Assembly: GCF_026242055.1 (NCBI RefSeq)
Contig: NZ_JAPJDL010000008.1
Span: 62,001-126,000 of the forward strand
DNA: 64,000 nt
Origin: Lentzea sp. NEAU-D7
GTDB taxonomy: Bacteria > Actinomycetota > Actinomycetes > Mycobacteriales > Pseudonocardiaceae
Direction of reading: 5' to 3'
The notes under the pieces are model-generated. The model made no database searches and had not been told where the DNA came from. It saw nothing but the letters and a program-made list of their open reading frames with translations. A program made the position numbers and the translations under genes. Positions 18,710 through 27,648 of the stretch are shown here, piece by piece. Positions within the stretch are counted from its first letter, which is position 1. Every line of letters starts with the position of its first letter.

Positions 18710-18815
18710 GCTTGCTCCTTCCGGGCATTTCGTTCGGCGAACCGCCATCGTGGCGACGAACTGTCGGAACCGACAGGTGGCAGGCCCCGCGGGGGACCCG
18801 TGTCGAAAGGTCGTC

Positions 18816-20702
18816 CTACGGCCTCCGACTGTCGATGTTAGGGACTCGGACATTTGCCGTCGTGGGCCTTCTGGCTGAACGCGGAACAGGCGCGTGATCG
18901 AGGCGAACCGGCGGCAGGTGTGGAAACGGTGCAGACAGTCGGCTATGGGCTGGACAAGCGAGCATGGTTTGGGTTAGTGCCGTGCAACCCGTATGGATGC
19001 AGGTTGCACGGCACCTTGGCCTGGCACTTACATCGCGGTCCAGTTCCACATGCCGACGCCGGTACGCCACAGGAACCTCGGTGTGCCCGCCGCCGTTGGC
19101 GCTGGGCAGTTGCCATGCGCCGAGGTCGTCGTTGCCGTAGTTGTAGAACGCGGTCAGTTCGGACCCGCTGGTGACCACCCACTTGCTGCTGCTGGGGTTC
19201 CACATGCCTGGGCCGGTGCGCCAGCGGAAGGTTTGCTGGTCCACGCCGTTTCCGTTGCCGCGGAACGACCACTGTGCCAGTTCGTCGCTTCCGTAGTCGT
19301 ACAGTGCGACCACGTCGGTCAGGTTGTCGTCGCCGAAGTCGCCTGCCAGGTAGTAGGCCGACTGGTGTCGCCAGGTGCCTTGGCCGCTGCGCCAGGAGAT
19401 GCGGCCCTGGCCGATTCCGTCGCCGCTGCCGGGGAAGAGCCAGGTGCCGAGGTCGTCGTTGCCGTAGTCGTAGAACGCGACCAGGTCTGTGCCTGGGGTG
19501 CCGGTGAACTCGCCCGCGACGAATTTGGAGCTCTTCATGTTCCACATGCCCGGGCCTGTGCGCCAGTTGAACGTTTGTGGGTCTACGCCTTTTCCGTTGC
19601 CGTGCATAGACCACACGCCCATGTCGTCGCCGCCGTAGTTGTACAGAGCGAGGACGTCGTCCTGGTCGTCGTTGCCCGCGAAGTCGCCTACCAGGAACGT
19701 GCGGCCGTTGAGCATGTTCCAGCGTCCTGGGCCGGTGCGCCAGAGCAGGCGTTCCCGTTCCAGGCCGTTGCCGGTGCCGCGGAACAGCCACGCGCCCATT
19801 TCGTCGTTGCCGTAGTCGTAGAAGCCGATGACGTCGGTCTTTCCGTCGTTGTCGGCGAAGTCGCCGGCCACGAATACGGCGCTGCTCCAGTTCCACGTGC
19901 CTACCGGTGTGCGCCAGAGGTGCACGGCTGGGCCGGTGCCGGTCGCGGTGCCGGGGAAGGTCCAGGCGCCCAGGCTGTCGTCGCCGTAGTCGTAGAACGA
20001 CACCACGTCGAGTTTGTCGTCGTTGCCGTAGAAGTATCCGGAGACGGTGTGCTCGTCGGTGGGGCAGCCGCGGTTGTTGGTCTTGCCGGGTACGAGCGGG
20101 CATCTGTCGATCGCGTCCGGCACCCCGTCGCCGTCGGTATCGCTCGGCGGGTTGTTCGGTGGTGGCGGTGGAGTGGGGGTGACGTCCTTGAAGTGGATGA
20201 ACTCCGCCGGGTAGCGGTCGCCCGGAGTGAGCCTCTTCCAGTGGAATTCGCCGCTGCTGCCGGCGATCGGGTAGTTGTCCTCGGAGACGATGATGAAACC
20301 GGCGCCGACTTCTTCGACGTACGCGACGTGGCCCGCGCCGGTGCCCCACCAGGCGATCGAGCCGACGGCCGGTGTCTGGTTCACCGCAACGCCGAACTGG
20401 CGGGCGCGGGACGCCCACTGGTTGGCGTTGCCGTGGCCCCGCAGGTAACTCGCGTCCGCGCCGTTGCGGGACAGCCGGTACGCGGCGTAGTTGGTGCAGT
20501 TGTGGCCGGGGGTCATGCCCCAGTAGGAAGTGCTGCTGTTCGCGCTGTACCCGGAGTCGCTGCGGTTGACCGCGGCACAACCGCCGTAGCCGGTGCACAA
20601 CGTGGTCGACGCCGCTGACGCCGGAGCCGTGAAACCGGCCAGCACCACCGCGAGCACCGCCAACAAAGCGAAACGTCTTCGCAGGACATGAGCAATCCGC
20701 AC
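18816..20702 (-). CDS. Secreted CHAP-domain enzyme with VCBS-like propeller, frameshifted 3' end
   Basis: A signal peptide spans residues 1-30 ('VLAVVLAGFTAPASA'). A CHAP cysteine amidase domain follows, with Cys69 ('GHNCTNYAAYRL') and His125 ('GAGHVAYVEE'), then a proline linker, a type-3 calcium motif 'DTDGDGVPDAIDRCP', and about seven 45-residue blades 'DVVxFYDYGNDDLGxWLFPG'. It should be exported and act on peptidoglycan. GTG 20702 has GAGGAG upstream. Near 19060 the frame slips: another frame gives 'GVGMWNWTAM' and a TAA at 19028, the natural blade ending. As written, the ORF reads on through about 75 unrelated residues. Either a real recent frameshift or an assembly error explains this. 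Confidence 0.85.
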   Translation of the reverse strand: MRIAHVLRRRFALLAVLAVVLAGFTAPASAASTTLCTGYGGCAAVNRSDSGYSANSSTSYWGMTPGHNCTNYAAYRLSRNGADASYLRGHGNANQWASRARQFGVAVNQTPAVGSIAWWGTGAGHVAYVEEVGAGFIIVSEDNYPIAGSSGEFHWKRLTPGDRYPAEFIHFKDVTPTPPPPPNNPPSDTDGDGVPDAIDRCPLVPGKTNNRGCPTDEHTVSGYFYGNDDKLDVVSFYDYGDDSLGAWTFPGTATGTGPAVHLWRTPVGTWNWSSAVFVAGDFADNDGKTDVIGFYDYGNDEMGAWLFRGTGNGLERERLLWRTGPGRWNMLNGRTFLVGDFAGNDDQDDVLALYNYGGDDMGVWSMHGNGKGVDPQTFNWRTGPGMWNMKSSKFVAGEFTGTPGTDLVAFYDYGNDDLGTWLFPGSGDGIGQGRISWRSGQGTWRHQSAYYLAGDFGDDNLTDVVALYDYGSDELAQWSFRGNGNGVDQQTFRWRTGPGMWNPSSSKWVVTSGSELTAFYNYGNDDLGAWQLPSANGGGHTEVPVAYRRRHVELDRDVSARPRCRATCIHTGCTALTQTMLACPAHSRLSAPFPHLPPVRLDHAPVPRSARRPTTANVRVPNIDSRRP

Positions 20703-20869
20703 AACCGGCTCCTCTTTCCGTGGAACGACAGGGGAACTGTCGCGGCGCCGAGCCCATCGGTTAGCGATGAGACCGCGAGTCCACACGAACCGCCCAACCG
20801 AAAACCCGATACAGGAACAAAAGTGGACATCCGGGTAACGTGCCCGCGCCCGCCTGCGACACGCCGGTC

Positions 20870-21286
20870 ATGTCGAGACGAGCCTGGATCGCGCTCGTTG
20901 TCGTGGTGGTGGGCGCCGCGACGGCGCTGACGCTGTACTTCGTGCGGTCCGCTCCACCGCAGGCCTCACCGCCTCCCACGTCCTCGGCTCCCGCCGCGCC
21001 GACGCTTTCCGAGCAGCAGGCGGCGTTCCTGACCACGGAGCTGACGAGCGGCGACGAGAAGCGGTTGCGCGCGGTGGTCGCGGTGGCGGACGGGCAGCAG
21101 ATCGAATCGGCCGCCGTGGCGCAGTTCGCCACGCTGGCGCCGCTGACGTTCGACGTGAGTTCGTTCCAGGACAACGGTGACGGCACAGCGAAAGTGACGG
21201 CGCTGCGCGGTGGGAGTCCCATGTGGACGGTCTACCTCGTCCTGGTCGGCGAGGCGTGGAAGATCAGCAGCACGGAGGCGTTGTGA
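20870..21286 (+). CDS. Small membrane-anchored or secreted protein
   Basis: 138 residues. A single N-terminal hydrophobic segment ('AWIALVVVVVGAATALTLYF') is followed by a Pro/Ser-rich linker ('PPPTSSAPAAP') and a compact domain of about 85 residues ending in 'MWTVYLVLVGEAWKISS'. The ending resembles the last strands of NTF2-like or DUF4878-type lipid-associated domains, but this is weak. ATG 20870 is preferred to 20840 because it places the hydrophobic segment at the N terminus. Its stop overlaps the GTG of the next gene (GTGA), linking it to the lipase-like protein. Confidence 0.75.
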   Translation: MSRRAWIALVVVVVGAATALTLYFVRSAPPQASPPPTSSAPAAPTLSEQQAAFLTTELTSGDEKRLRAVVAVADGQQIESAAVAQFATLAPLTFDVSSFQDNGDGTAKVTALRGGSPMWTVYLVLVGEAWKISSTEAL

Positions 21287-22751
21287 GAGCGGTGGTGCTG
21301 GCGGTCGTGCTCAGCCTGCTGCCGATCGCGTGGGGAGGGGCGGTCGCGGCGCCCTCCTGCGTGGAACGAACAGGCGACGTGCCCGCCGACCGCAGGCCCG
21401 TGGTCCTGGTGCACGGGTGGATGGGCGACCCGATGGCGCCGGTCGCCGGCGTGCTGGAGCAACGGCTCGGTTCGCGCGTCTCCACCTTCACCTTCGACTA
21501 CCGGGCCCGGGCGATGTTCTGGGCATCGGACGACTCGATAGCCGGGTGCCTCGCCGCGTTCGTCGCCAGCGTGGCCGAGGTCCACCGGAACAACGGTGGT
21601 GACGGCAAGGTCGTCGTGGTCGCGCACTCGATGGGCGGGCTGGCGATCCGGTACGCGTTGCGCGGTCAGAGTGACGTGGTGTCGGAGGTAATCACCGTGG
21701 GCACGCCGGCACTCGGCTCGCCCTGGGGTGGCACCGGACTGGCCACGGGCTACGCATCGGCGCACGCCCAGGGGCGCGAGGTACCGAAGGCAGGCGACGC
21801 GACGGGTGCGACGTGCCTGGCGAAGCACGCCGACGGCGCACCGTTGGTGTCAGGCTGCGGGGATCTGCCGCCCTGGCTTCCGGCGGCCACGCGCGTCACT
21901 CAGATCGCCGGTGACGTGTCCATCGACCGGAACCTGTTCGGGTTCCGCCTGTACTCGCTTCCTCTGTCCAGCGACGGGATCGTGCCCGTCAGCTCGGCAC
22001 TCGGCTACGCGCGTTCCGGTCCGGGCACTCCACTGGGTGCGAAGACCGTTACGGCCAGCGAGAGCTGCCGGGTGGACCACGGCGTGCTCGGCCGTGCCCT
22101 CTCCGTGGCGTTCGGCGGCCGGGCCGGGACCGTGGCGGCCGCGGACCTCCTCACCCTGCCCGCGCTCCAGGAGGAAGAGCTTTCCCCCACCGCCATCGCG
22201 TACCTGCTCGAAGCGACGAAGTTCGCGCCCTGCTCGCACAGCAACCAGCTCGGCGACGAGAAGGTGCTCACCCGCCTGGTCGCCGCCGTGTCCCAGGCCG
22301 CCACTCCGGTGAAGCGGGCGGTCCTCGCCGACGGCTACGACGGGATCAAGCTCGGCATGACCGCCGCCGAAGCCATCAAAGCGAGCAAGGTGGCGCTGAC
22401 CCAGCGCACGAGTGGCGTGTGCACCTACCTCCAGGGGCCGGCACCGCAGGACGTGTTCGCGTTGCTCAACCGCTCTGGCCGGGTGCTGGGCGTACGGATC
22501 CCGCGTGGCGGGAAGACCGAGCGCGAGGTCGGGTGGGCAGCACCTTCGCCGCGGTCCGTCAGGCGTACGCGGGCAGTCCGATGGAGGAGGGCTACAGCGT
22601 CAGCGGCTACTTCGTCACGGTCACCGGCACGTCGGGCACGCTGGGTTTCCTGTCCGGCGAGCCGACCGGGACCGTGGAAGACGTGCGGGTGGGGACGATG
22701 GAGTTCGCGAGGGCGTACGAGCTGTGCTCTGGAATGCAGCCGCCGGAGTAG
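21283..22751 (+). pseudogene. Secreted alpha/beta hydrolase (lipase-like), interrupted by a frameshift
   Basis: A signal peptide ('AVVLAVVLSLLPIAWGGAVA') leads into an alpha/beta hydrolase: oxyanion region 'VVLVHGWMGDP' (His44) and nucleophile Ser116 in 'VVVVAHSMGGLAIRYA'. These fit extracellular triacylglycerol lipase or PGAP1-like enzymes. A C-terminal region begins with 'DGYDGIKLGMTAAEAI'. Around 22530 the frame must drop by one base: the first frame becomes Arg-rich noise, while the -1 frame gives 'GSTFAAVRQAYAGSPMEEG' through to 'ELCSGMQPPE' and a stop at 22751. The slip lies in a G-rich run. The catalytic domain is upstream of the slip, so activity may be retained. Confidence 0.75.
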
Positions 22752-22872
22752 GTGTGGTGCCGGGCAGTGCGGCACTGAGCCGTCCGACGTGGAATCGGTG
22801 CGGCGTAACGAACATCGCGCCAATGCGATCAAACGTCTGCTGTGGAAGGACGCCGCCCAGAGGAGGGACCGC

Positions 22873-23555
22873 ATGACCTTCTCGCGCAGTGCCGACCCGT
22901 TCTTCAACGATCCCGAGACCTACACCCTGATCGAACGCGTCGCCGACCAGCAGTCGCTCGTGATCTACGCCGGCGCGGGTGTCACGATCGACCGCACGGG
23001 GTTGTCGTGGCCCGCGCTCGTGCAGAAGTTGCTGCGCAAGCACAAGGACAGTGATGAGGCCTGCCGGGCGATCATGGCCACGAACACGCCGTTGCAGGCC
23101 GGGTCGATCGTCATCCAGCTCTACTCGAACCGGTCGGACGGCTGGCAGGGCGAGCTGGGCAACGACATCCGGGGCTTTCTCTACGAGGGGCGGGCGTGGC
23201 GGCAGGGGCGTTGGCGACGGCGGTGGTGAAGCTCGCGGCCGCGTTGGCTGACCACGGCAAGAGTTGTTGTGTGGTCACCACGAACTACGACGAGTTCATC
23301 GAAGAGGAAGCCGGTGTGCTGGCGCAGAACCGGAAGCGGCGCGGACTGCCCCCGGTCGAGCTGCGGACCTCGGTGATCGAGTTGCGGGACCCGCATCCTG
23401 ACTTCGAGATCGCCGACCACGTCGAACCCGGTCAGATCCTGCACCTGCACGGGTTCGTGCCGAATCGGGCTGGTGAGGCCACGGACGTCGTGCTGAGCGA
23501 GAAGGACTACATGGCCTCGCAGGCAGCCATCAAGATCGCGCTGCACACAGCTGTT
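22873..23555 (+). pseudogene. SIR2-like NADase domain, frameshifted
   Basis: It begins at ATG 22873 with AGGAGG six bases upstream. The first frame gives 'QSLVIYAGAGVTIDRTGLSW', the SIR2 NAD-binding 'GAG' region. Near 23205 the frame slips by one base in a run of G, after which the other frame gives 'CCVVTTNYDEFIEE' and 'GQILHLHGFV', the SIR2 'TTNYD' and His-Gly motifs. Together they form a nearly complete SIR2-like domain of the kind used as an NAD-depleting effector in phage defence. As written the protein is broken after about 119 residues. The end of the module is approximate because sequence of a different character takes over near 23555. Confidence 0.7.
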
Positions 23556-24039
23556 GTTGAGGGTGTCGGAGATCAGGTCGAGTTTTGCGTAGGTGGTCCG
23601 TCGTCGAACCATCGCACCGCTGCACACCTGCGTTGGCTATTGCCGGGTGTCTCTCAGGCGTCCTATGAGGAGGATCCGAAGGGACTGGCACTGCGGCGTG
23701 GGTGACCGAGCTTTCACTCGTGAACAGGGCGTGTCGGAGTACGTGCTGTTGGCCCGCGTCGTAGTCCCAGGCAAACACCACCCGCTGTTCCTAGTCTGTG
23801 GTCAATCTGCTGTCACCAACCGCGCGGCAGCGCAATACCTGGTGGAGCAGCAAGATTCGCTGTACTCCCAGTACGGTGCACTGACGTCGTTTTGCCTGGT
23901 GCTGCGTGTCGTCAACCACGATGCGTACGGTGGCGACGTAGTGGAACTAGCCGCAGATGTAACAGAGGCGTCAGGCTTGCTGGCTACCACCAAACCTAAG
24001 CCCGGAGCTGCGGTCGAGCCTGATCCGACTGGCAAGTAG
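23556..24039 (+). pseudogene. Rossmann-like sensor module joined to the SIR2 fragment, frameshifted
   Basis: In one frame 'FCVGGPSSNHRTAAHLRWLL' runs to a stop at 23705. In the next frame 'DRAFTREQGVSEYVLLARVV' and 'PLFLVCGQSAVTNRAAAQYL' run to 24039. The two read as one continuous domain if one G is removed near 23698. The alternating strand/helix pattern with 'VGGPxSN' and 'VCGQxAxTNRAA' resembles the soluble part of the membrane-anchored protein at 8.5 kb. It may have been the C-terminal sensor of the SIR2 protein or a separate gene fused by deletion. Base composition is less GC-rich than in flanking genes. Confidence 0.55.
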
Positions 24040-24178
24040 CTACCGTTGATTAATCTCCCTTGGCGTGGTGTCGTCGAGCGCGGGACAGTCACGGGACGCA
24101 GGAACGTTGCGTATGTGTTAGTGCAGTTCGGCGACTTACAGGGTCTGTATCCAAACGCCGCACGATGGAACTTCGGGA

Positions 24179-26767
24179 TCATCCCTCGGCGATGGTGCGA
24201 AGCGATTCGTGGAAGTCTGGCAGGTTTAGCTCAGTGGCCAGTCGTTCCATCTGACTCTTGTGCTCGGTGTGCTGTTCGTTATCTGTGGTGCGTGCGAGCC
24301 ACGCGTGTGTGATTGCTGCCGAGTGTCGATCTTGAAGGCGCTGGTAGAGGGGTAGTGCCTGGTTGAACAGCCCACGGGCTTGCTCGTTGTCGGACTCGCG
24401 GAACGCCAGCCGGCCGAGATTGATCAGGCAGTTGGCTTCGCCCAAGACTGAGCCGATGCGCTGGTAGAGGGGTAGTGCCTGGTTGAACAGTCCACGGGCT
24501 TGCTCGTTGTCGGACTCGCTGAACGCCAGCCGGCCGAGGTTGCTCAGGCAGTTGGCTTCGCCCAAGACGTCGCCAACGCGCTGGGAGAGGGGTAGTGCCT
24601 GGTTGAACAGCCCACGGGCTTGCTCGTTGTCGGACTCGCGGAACGCCAGCTCGCCGAGGTTGATCAGGCAGTTGGCTTCGCCCAAGACTGAGCCGATGCG
24701 CTGGGAGAGGGGTAGTGCCTGGTTGAACAGCCCACGGGCTTGCTCGTTGTCGGACTCGCGGAACGCCAGCTCGCCGAGGTTGATCAGGCAGTTGGCTTCA
24801 CCCAAGACGTCGCCGACGCGCTGGTAGAGGGGTAGTGCCTGGTTGAACAGCCCACGGGCTTGCTCGTTGTCGGACTCGCGGAACGCCAGCCGGCCGAGGT
24901 TGATCAGGCAGTTGGCTTCGCCCAAGACGTCGCCGACGCGCTGGTAGAGGGGTAGTGCCTGGTTGAACAGTCCACGGGCTTGCTCGTTGTCGGACTCGCG
25001 GAACGCCAGCCGGCCGAGATTATTCAGGCAGTTGGCTTCGCCCAGGACTGAGCCGATGCGCTGGTAGAGGGGTAGTGCCTGGTTGAACAGCCCACGCGCC
25101 TGCTCGTTGTTGCTGCGGCGGAGGTAGAGCTGAGCGAGCGCACTGGCTTGTCTTGCACGGGAAGTTGGTGACTTGGCATGAGCGAGTGCGGCTACGCCGA
25201 TCTGGTCATCTCCGAGGCCTGTCAAGCGTTGGAATTCCAGTAGGTCGGGCACCGCGTCGCCCAGGTCGGATGTGCTGGGAAGTCCGGCTCGGATGATTTC
25301 GGTCAGGTTGGTCAGTTCAGGAGCAACGTCTTTTGCGGCTTCAGCGCCTCCCACACGGCCCACCTGTACGGCGCGCGAGGTGAGCCTGTGGACTTGCGCG
25401 GTGAGCAAACCGACTTGTGCGGGGCCGGGTGGGTGTCGTGCGAGGACGTGTTGGCGTAGGGGGGCCAGGCATCGTTGCCGGAGTTCGTCGTCATGCAGTA
25501 GTGCCCGATGGCTGAGTTCAATCACTCCGGCCGCCAGTTCGTCCGGCAGGTACATCCCGGCCTTGTTGTGGGGCCAGCCATCGGGCAGAAGCGCGGCCAG
25601 TGACAGTGCTGTGTGCCCGTCTGGGCTCAGCTGGTCCCAGGACAGTTCAATCGACACCGGCAGGCTGGATGTCCGGTCGGAATTAGCACTGTGTTGAAGA
25701 AGGTCGGTGCGTTTGGAACGCCACGCCGCGGCCAGGGTGTCCAGGCGAGACTCTGAGCGGGCGAGAGAGGCCATCAGCACGATGGCCAACGGCACCCCGT
25801 CCAAATCCGCCATCAACGCTTCCAATGCGGGATCGGCACGATGGTGCTCGTCTGCGACAGCCACGAATACGTCCACTGCGGCTTCCTGGGGCAGTGGGCC
25901 CAGGTTGATCTCACGTAGTCCGACAAGGCCTGCGGGTACATGTGCGCCACGTGATCCGATCCCTGCAACAAGACCTGGGACTGCGCGCAGTGTCGACAGC
26001 AACTCTGCAGCCCCCGCCGGATCGGCATCGGTTACGGTCTCGAAGTTGTCCAGCACGAGCGCGCAAGGCGCAGCACGCAGGAATGACACCACTCGGTTCC
26101 GCAAGTGCTCACCCAGGCCAACACCCAGCGCCGTCGCCATCTTGTCGATCACTGCACCTGGAGCATTGGCGCCATCGCAAGACACCACAAACCTGCGTTC
26201 CCCGAACGCCGTGACGATCACATCCAGACCGATCGCGCGGCCCAGCAGCGTGGACTTACCAATCCCCGGTCCACCAGTTACGACAGCCCACTGACCGGTC
26301 CTCCATGCCCTGGACACCGCGTGAATCTGCTCGTTGCGCCCTATACACAGCTCAACCGCTGGAGGAGGCAACGGCTCGGCCGCCACAGCCGACGTGTGCG
26401 GCCCTACCGGTTCCACGCGGCCGATGATGGTGCTGCCCGGTCCTGCGACCACCGGGTTTGCGCCACTGATGCTCATCCCACCCATCACCAAGTCGCGGCT
26501 GACCGAACCGACCTGGGTGACGCCACCCGTGACGCTTGAACCAGATGCCGAGTTCGTCACGGAGGTGTGCGCCCCCGGTGCCGTCTGTCGGTCCGCAGAA
26601 CGCGCCACGACCAATCCATAGGCCGACATGCCGAGGCCAACCATGCCGCACACAGCACCGACGACGCTGCCGATCTTGTCCGCGGTGTCCAACCCGACTG
26701 CCAGCATCACTCCGCCAACAGCTAGCACGGCCACACCGGCCAGGATCACCATGACCCACCTACGCAT
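24179..26767 (-). CDS. Membrane-anchored STAND ATPase with recently amplified TPRs
   Basis: 862 residues from ATG 26767. Two transmembrane segments are followed by a Gly/Ser/Val-rich linker (70-135), a STAND NTPase with P-loop 'GGPGIGKS' at 165-172 and Walker B 'CALVLDNFE', and a C-terminal TPR domain. Seven 40-residue repeats ('ARGLFNQALPLYQRIGSVLG') are nearly identical in protein and DNA. The frame stays open to 26944, but that part reads into an IS end, so the original N terminus may have been altered by insertion. The likely role is sensing at the membrane with oligomerisation on ligand binding, as for NLR-like defence proteins; no effector domain is visible. Confidence 0.85.
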   Translation of the reverse strand: MRRWVMVILAGVAVLAVGGVMLAVGLDTADKIGSVVGAVCGMVGLGMSAYGLVVARSADRQTAPGAHTSVTNSASGSSVTGGVTQVGSVSRDLVMGGMSISGANPVVAGPGSTIIGRVEPVGPHTSAVAAEPLPPPAVELCIGRNEQIHAVSRAWRTGQWAVVTGGPGIGKSTLLGRAIGLDVIVTAFGERRFVVSCDGANAPGAVIDKMATALGVGLGEHLRNRVVSFLRAAPCALVLDNFETVTDADPAGAAELLSTLRAVPGLVAGIGSRGAHVPAGLVGLREINLGPLPQEAAVDVFVAVADEHHRADPALEALMADLDGVPLAIVLMASLARSESRLDTLAAAWRSKRTDLLQHSANSDRTSSLPVSIELSWDQLSPDGHTALSLAALLPDGWPHNKAGMYLPDELAAGVIELSHRALLHDDELRQRCLAPLRQHVLARHPPGPAQVGLLTAQVHRLTSRAVQVGRVGGAEAAKDVAPELTNLTEIIRAGLPSTSDLGDAVPDLLEFQRLTGLGDDQIGVAALAHAKSPTSRARQASALAQLYLRRSNNEQARGLFNQALPLYQRIGSVLGEANCLNNLGRLAFRESDNEQARGLFNQALPLYQRVGDVLGEANCLINLGRLAFRESDNEQARGLFNQALPLYQRVGDVLGEANCLINLGELAFRESDNEQARGLFNQALPLSQRIGSVLGEANCLINLGELAFRESDNEQARGLFNQALPLSQRVGDVLGEANCLSNLGRLAFSESDNEQARGLFNQALPLYQRIGSVLGEANCLINLGRLAFRESDNEQARGLFNQALPLYQRLQDRHSAAITHAWLARTTDNEQHTEHKSQMERLATELNLPDFHESLRTIAEG
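24338..25115. repeat. Seven tandem 120-bp coding repeats
   Basis: The sequence 'GGTAGTGCCTGGTTGAACAG' recurs with exact 120-bp spacing (copies ending near 24380, 24500, 24620, 24740, 24860, 24980 and 25100). Each unit encodes one 40-residue TPR of the STAND protein on the minus strand. Copies differ at few positions, mainly switching 'RIGSV' and 'RVGDV', so the array is young or kept uniform by gene conversion. Copy number is likely to vary between strains. Confidence 0.95.
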
Positions 26768-26873
26768 CGTGCGATGGTGCACCGCGACGTCACCAGCAAC
26801 GTCTATCAACGCGCCTCTACGCCCCGAACGGACCAACGCACATGCCAATGCCGCAGAGTGTGACTCCGGGGGC

Positions 26874-27625
26874 CTGTGCGTGCCGAGAACTACGTCCGGG
26901 CAGGTCAGCAGGCATCGACATGTTGCCGAATCATCTTCGGGCATGATCGCGGCCGTGCTGGTCCGCTTCGCCTACCTTGCCGTCTCTCAAGCCTTTGCCG
27001 CGCTGTGGCTCTTGCGCATGACCGATCGGGAGAAGGACGTGGAGATCCTCGCGTTACGCCACCAACTCGCGGGCCTGCGCAGGCAATTCGGCGATGAGCG
27101 CCCACGGTTGTGGCCTGAGGACAGGGCTTTGCTCGCAGCCTTGCTCGTACCCTTGGCCCGCGCGTCGCTGCGCCGGCTTCGGCTGTTGGTCAGCCCGGAC
27201 ACGGTGCTGAGGTGGCATCGCGACCTGATCAAGCGGCGCCACGCTCGCGTGAGCGTGAACCGGGCGCCCAGACGCCCGCGCACTGTCGCTTCGATCAGAC
27301 GCCTCGTCCTGCGCCTGGCGGCCGAGAACCCGTCGTGGGGGTATCGACGTATCCACGGTGAACTCGCGCTGCTCGGTGTCGCGATCGCCGCTTCGACGGT
27401 GTGGGAGATCCCCAAGACCGCTGGCGCCGATCCGGCCCCGCGTCGGACGACCGTTATTCCGAGGACAGACGCCGTCAATGCGAAGAAGCGTGCTCACGGC
27501 TACCAGAGCGTGTTCGGCTGCTCGAGCGGTTGCAGCTGACCCGTTGATATGGTCGTCCGCACTTGTCGGCATTCGTGGTAACACATGCTGATCTGCTGCC
27601 GAAGGAGTAGTCGTCGGCACGTCGT
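26874..27625 (+). mobile_element. Decayed IS copy 1 (integrase-type transposase)
   Basis: The left end begins 'CTGTGCGTGCCGAGAACTAC'. The same end, with small changes, recurs at 35372 and 43215 and inverted at 43755, defining a terminal repeat of roughly 28 bp. The transposase gene is truncated (see next entry). A sequence similar to the inverted end, 'GTAGTCGTCGGCACG' at 27607-27621, may mark the right end, which would make this a 750-bp internally deleted copy; that boundary is uncertain. The insertion lies between two membrane-anchored NTPase genes. Confidence 0.65.
26943..27539 (+). pseudogene. Truncated IS transposase, N-terminal half
   Basis: It reads 'VEILALRHQLAGLRRQFGDE', 'LLVSPDTVLRWHRDLIKRRH' and 'ENPSWGYRRIHGELALLG', the N-terminal helix-turn-helix region of an integrase-type transposase family common in actinomycetes. 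After 'GADPAPRR' the expected DDE catalytic core is missing and the sequence changes character before a stop at 27539. With 199 residues and no catalytic triad it cannot transpose. Confidence 0.85.
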
Positions 27626-27648
27626 GCTGGGGGAGGTGCGACCCAACG

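Noticed and set aside
18993-20618. 541-residue ORF opposite the CHAP gene
   Set aside because: Val/Ala-rich mirror of the repeated propeller blades, with no family pattern.
21223-23229. One 668-residue protein joining a hydrolase to SIR2
   Set aside because: The stretch between (about 22535-22870) is Arg/Ser-rich out-of-frame sequence; the hydrolase ends in another frame at 22751 and SIR2 has its own start and ribosome site.
22752-24180. Left attachment site of the island
   Set aside because: I looked for a copy of the tRNA-Leu 3' end here and found none by eye.
24338-25115. Possible CRISPR array (regular direct repeats)
   Set aside because: Units are 120 bp with no unique spacers, and they lie wholly in frame within a TPR domain.
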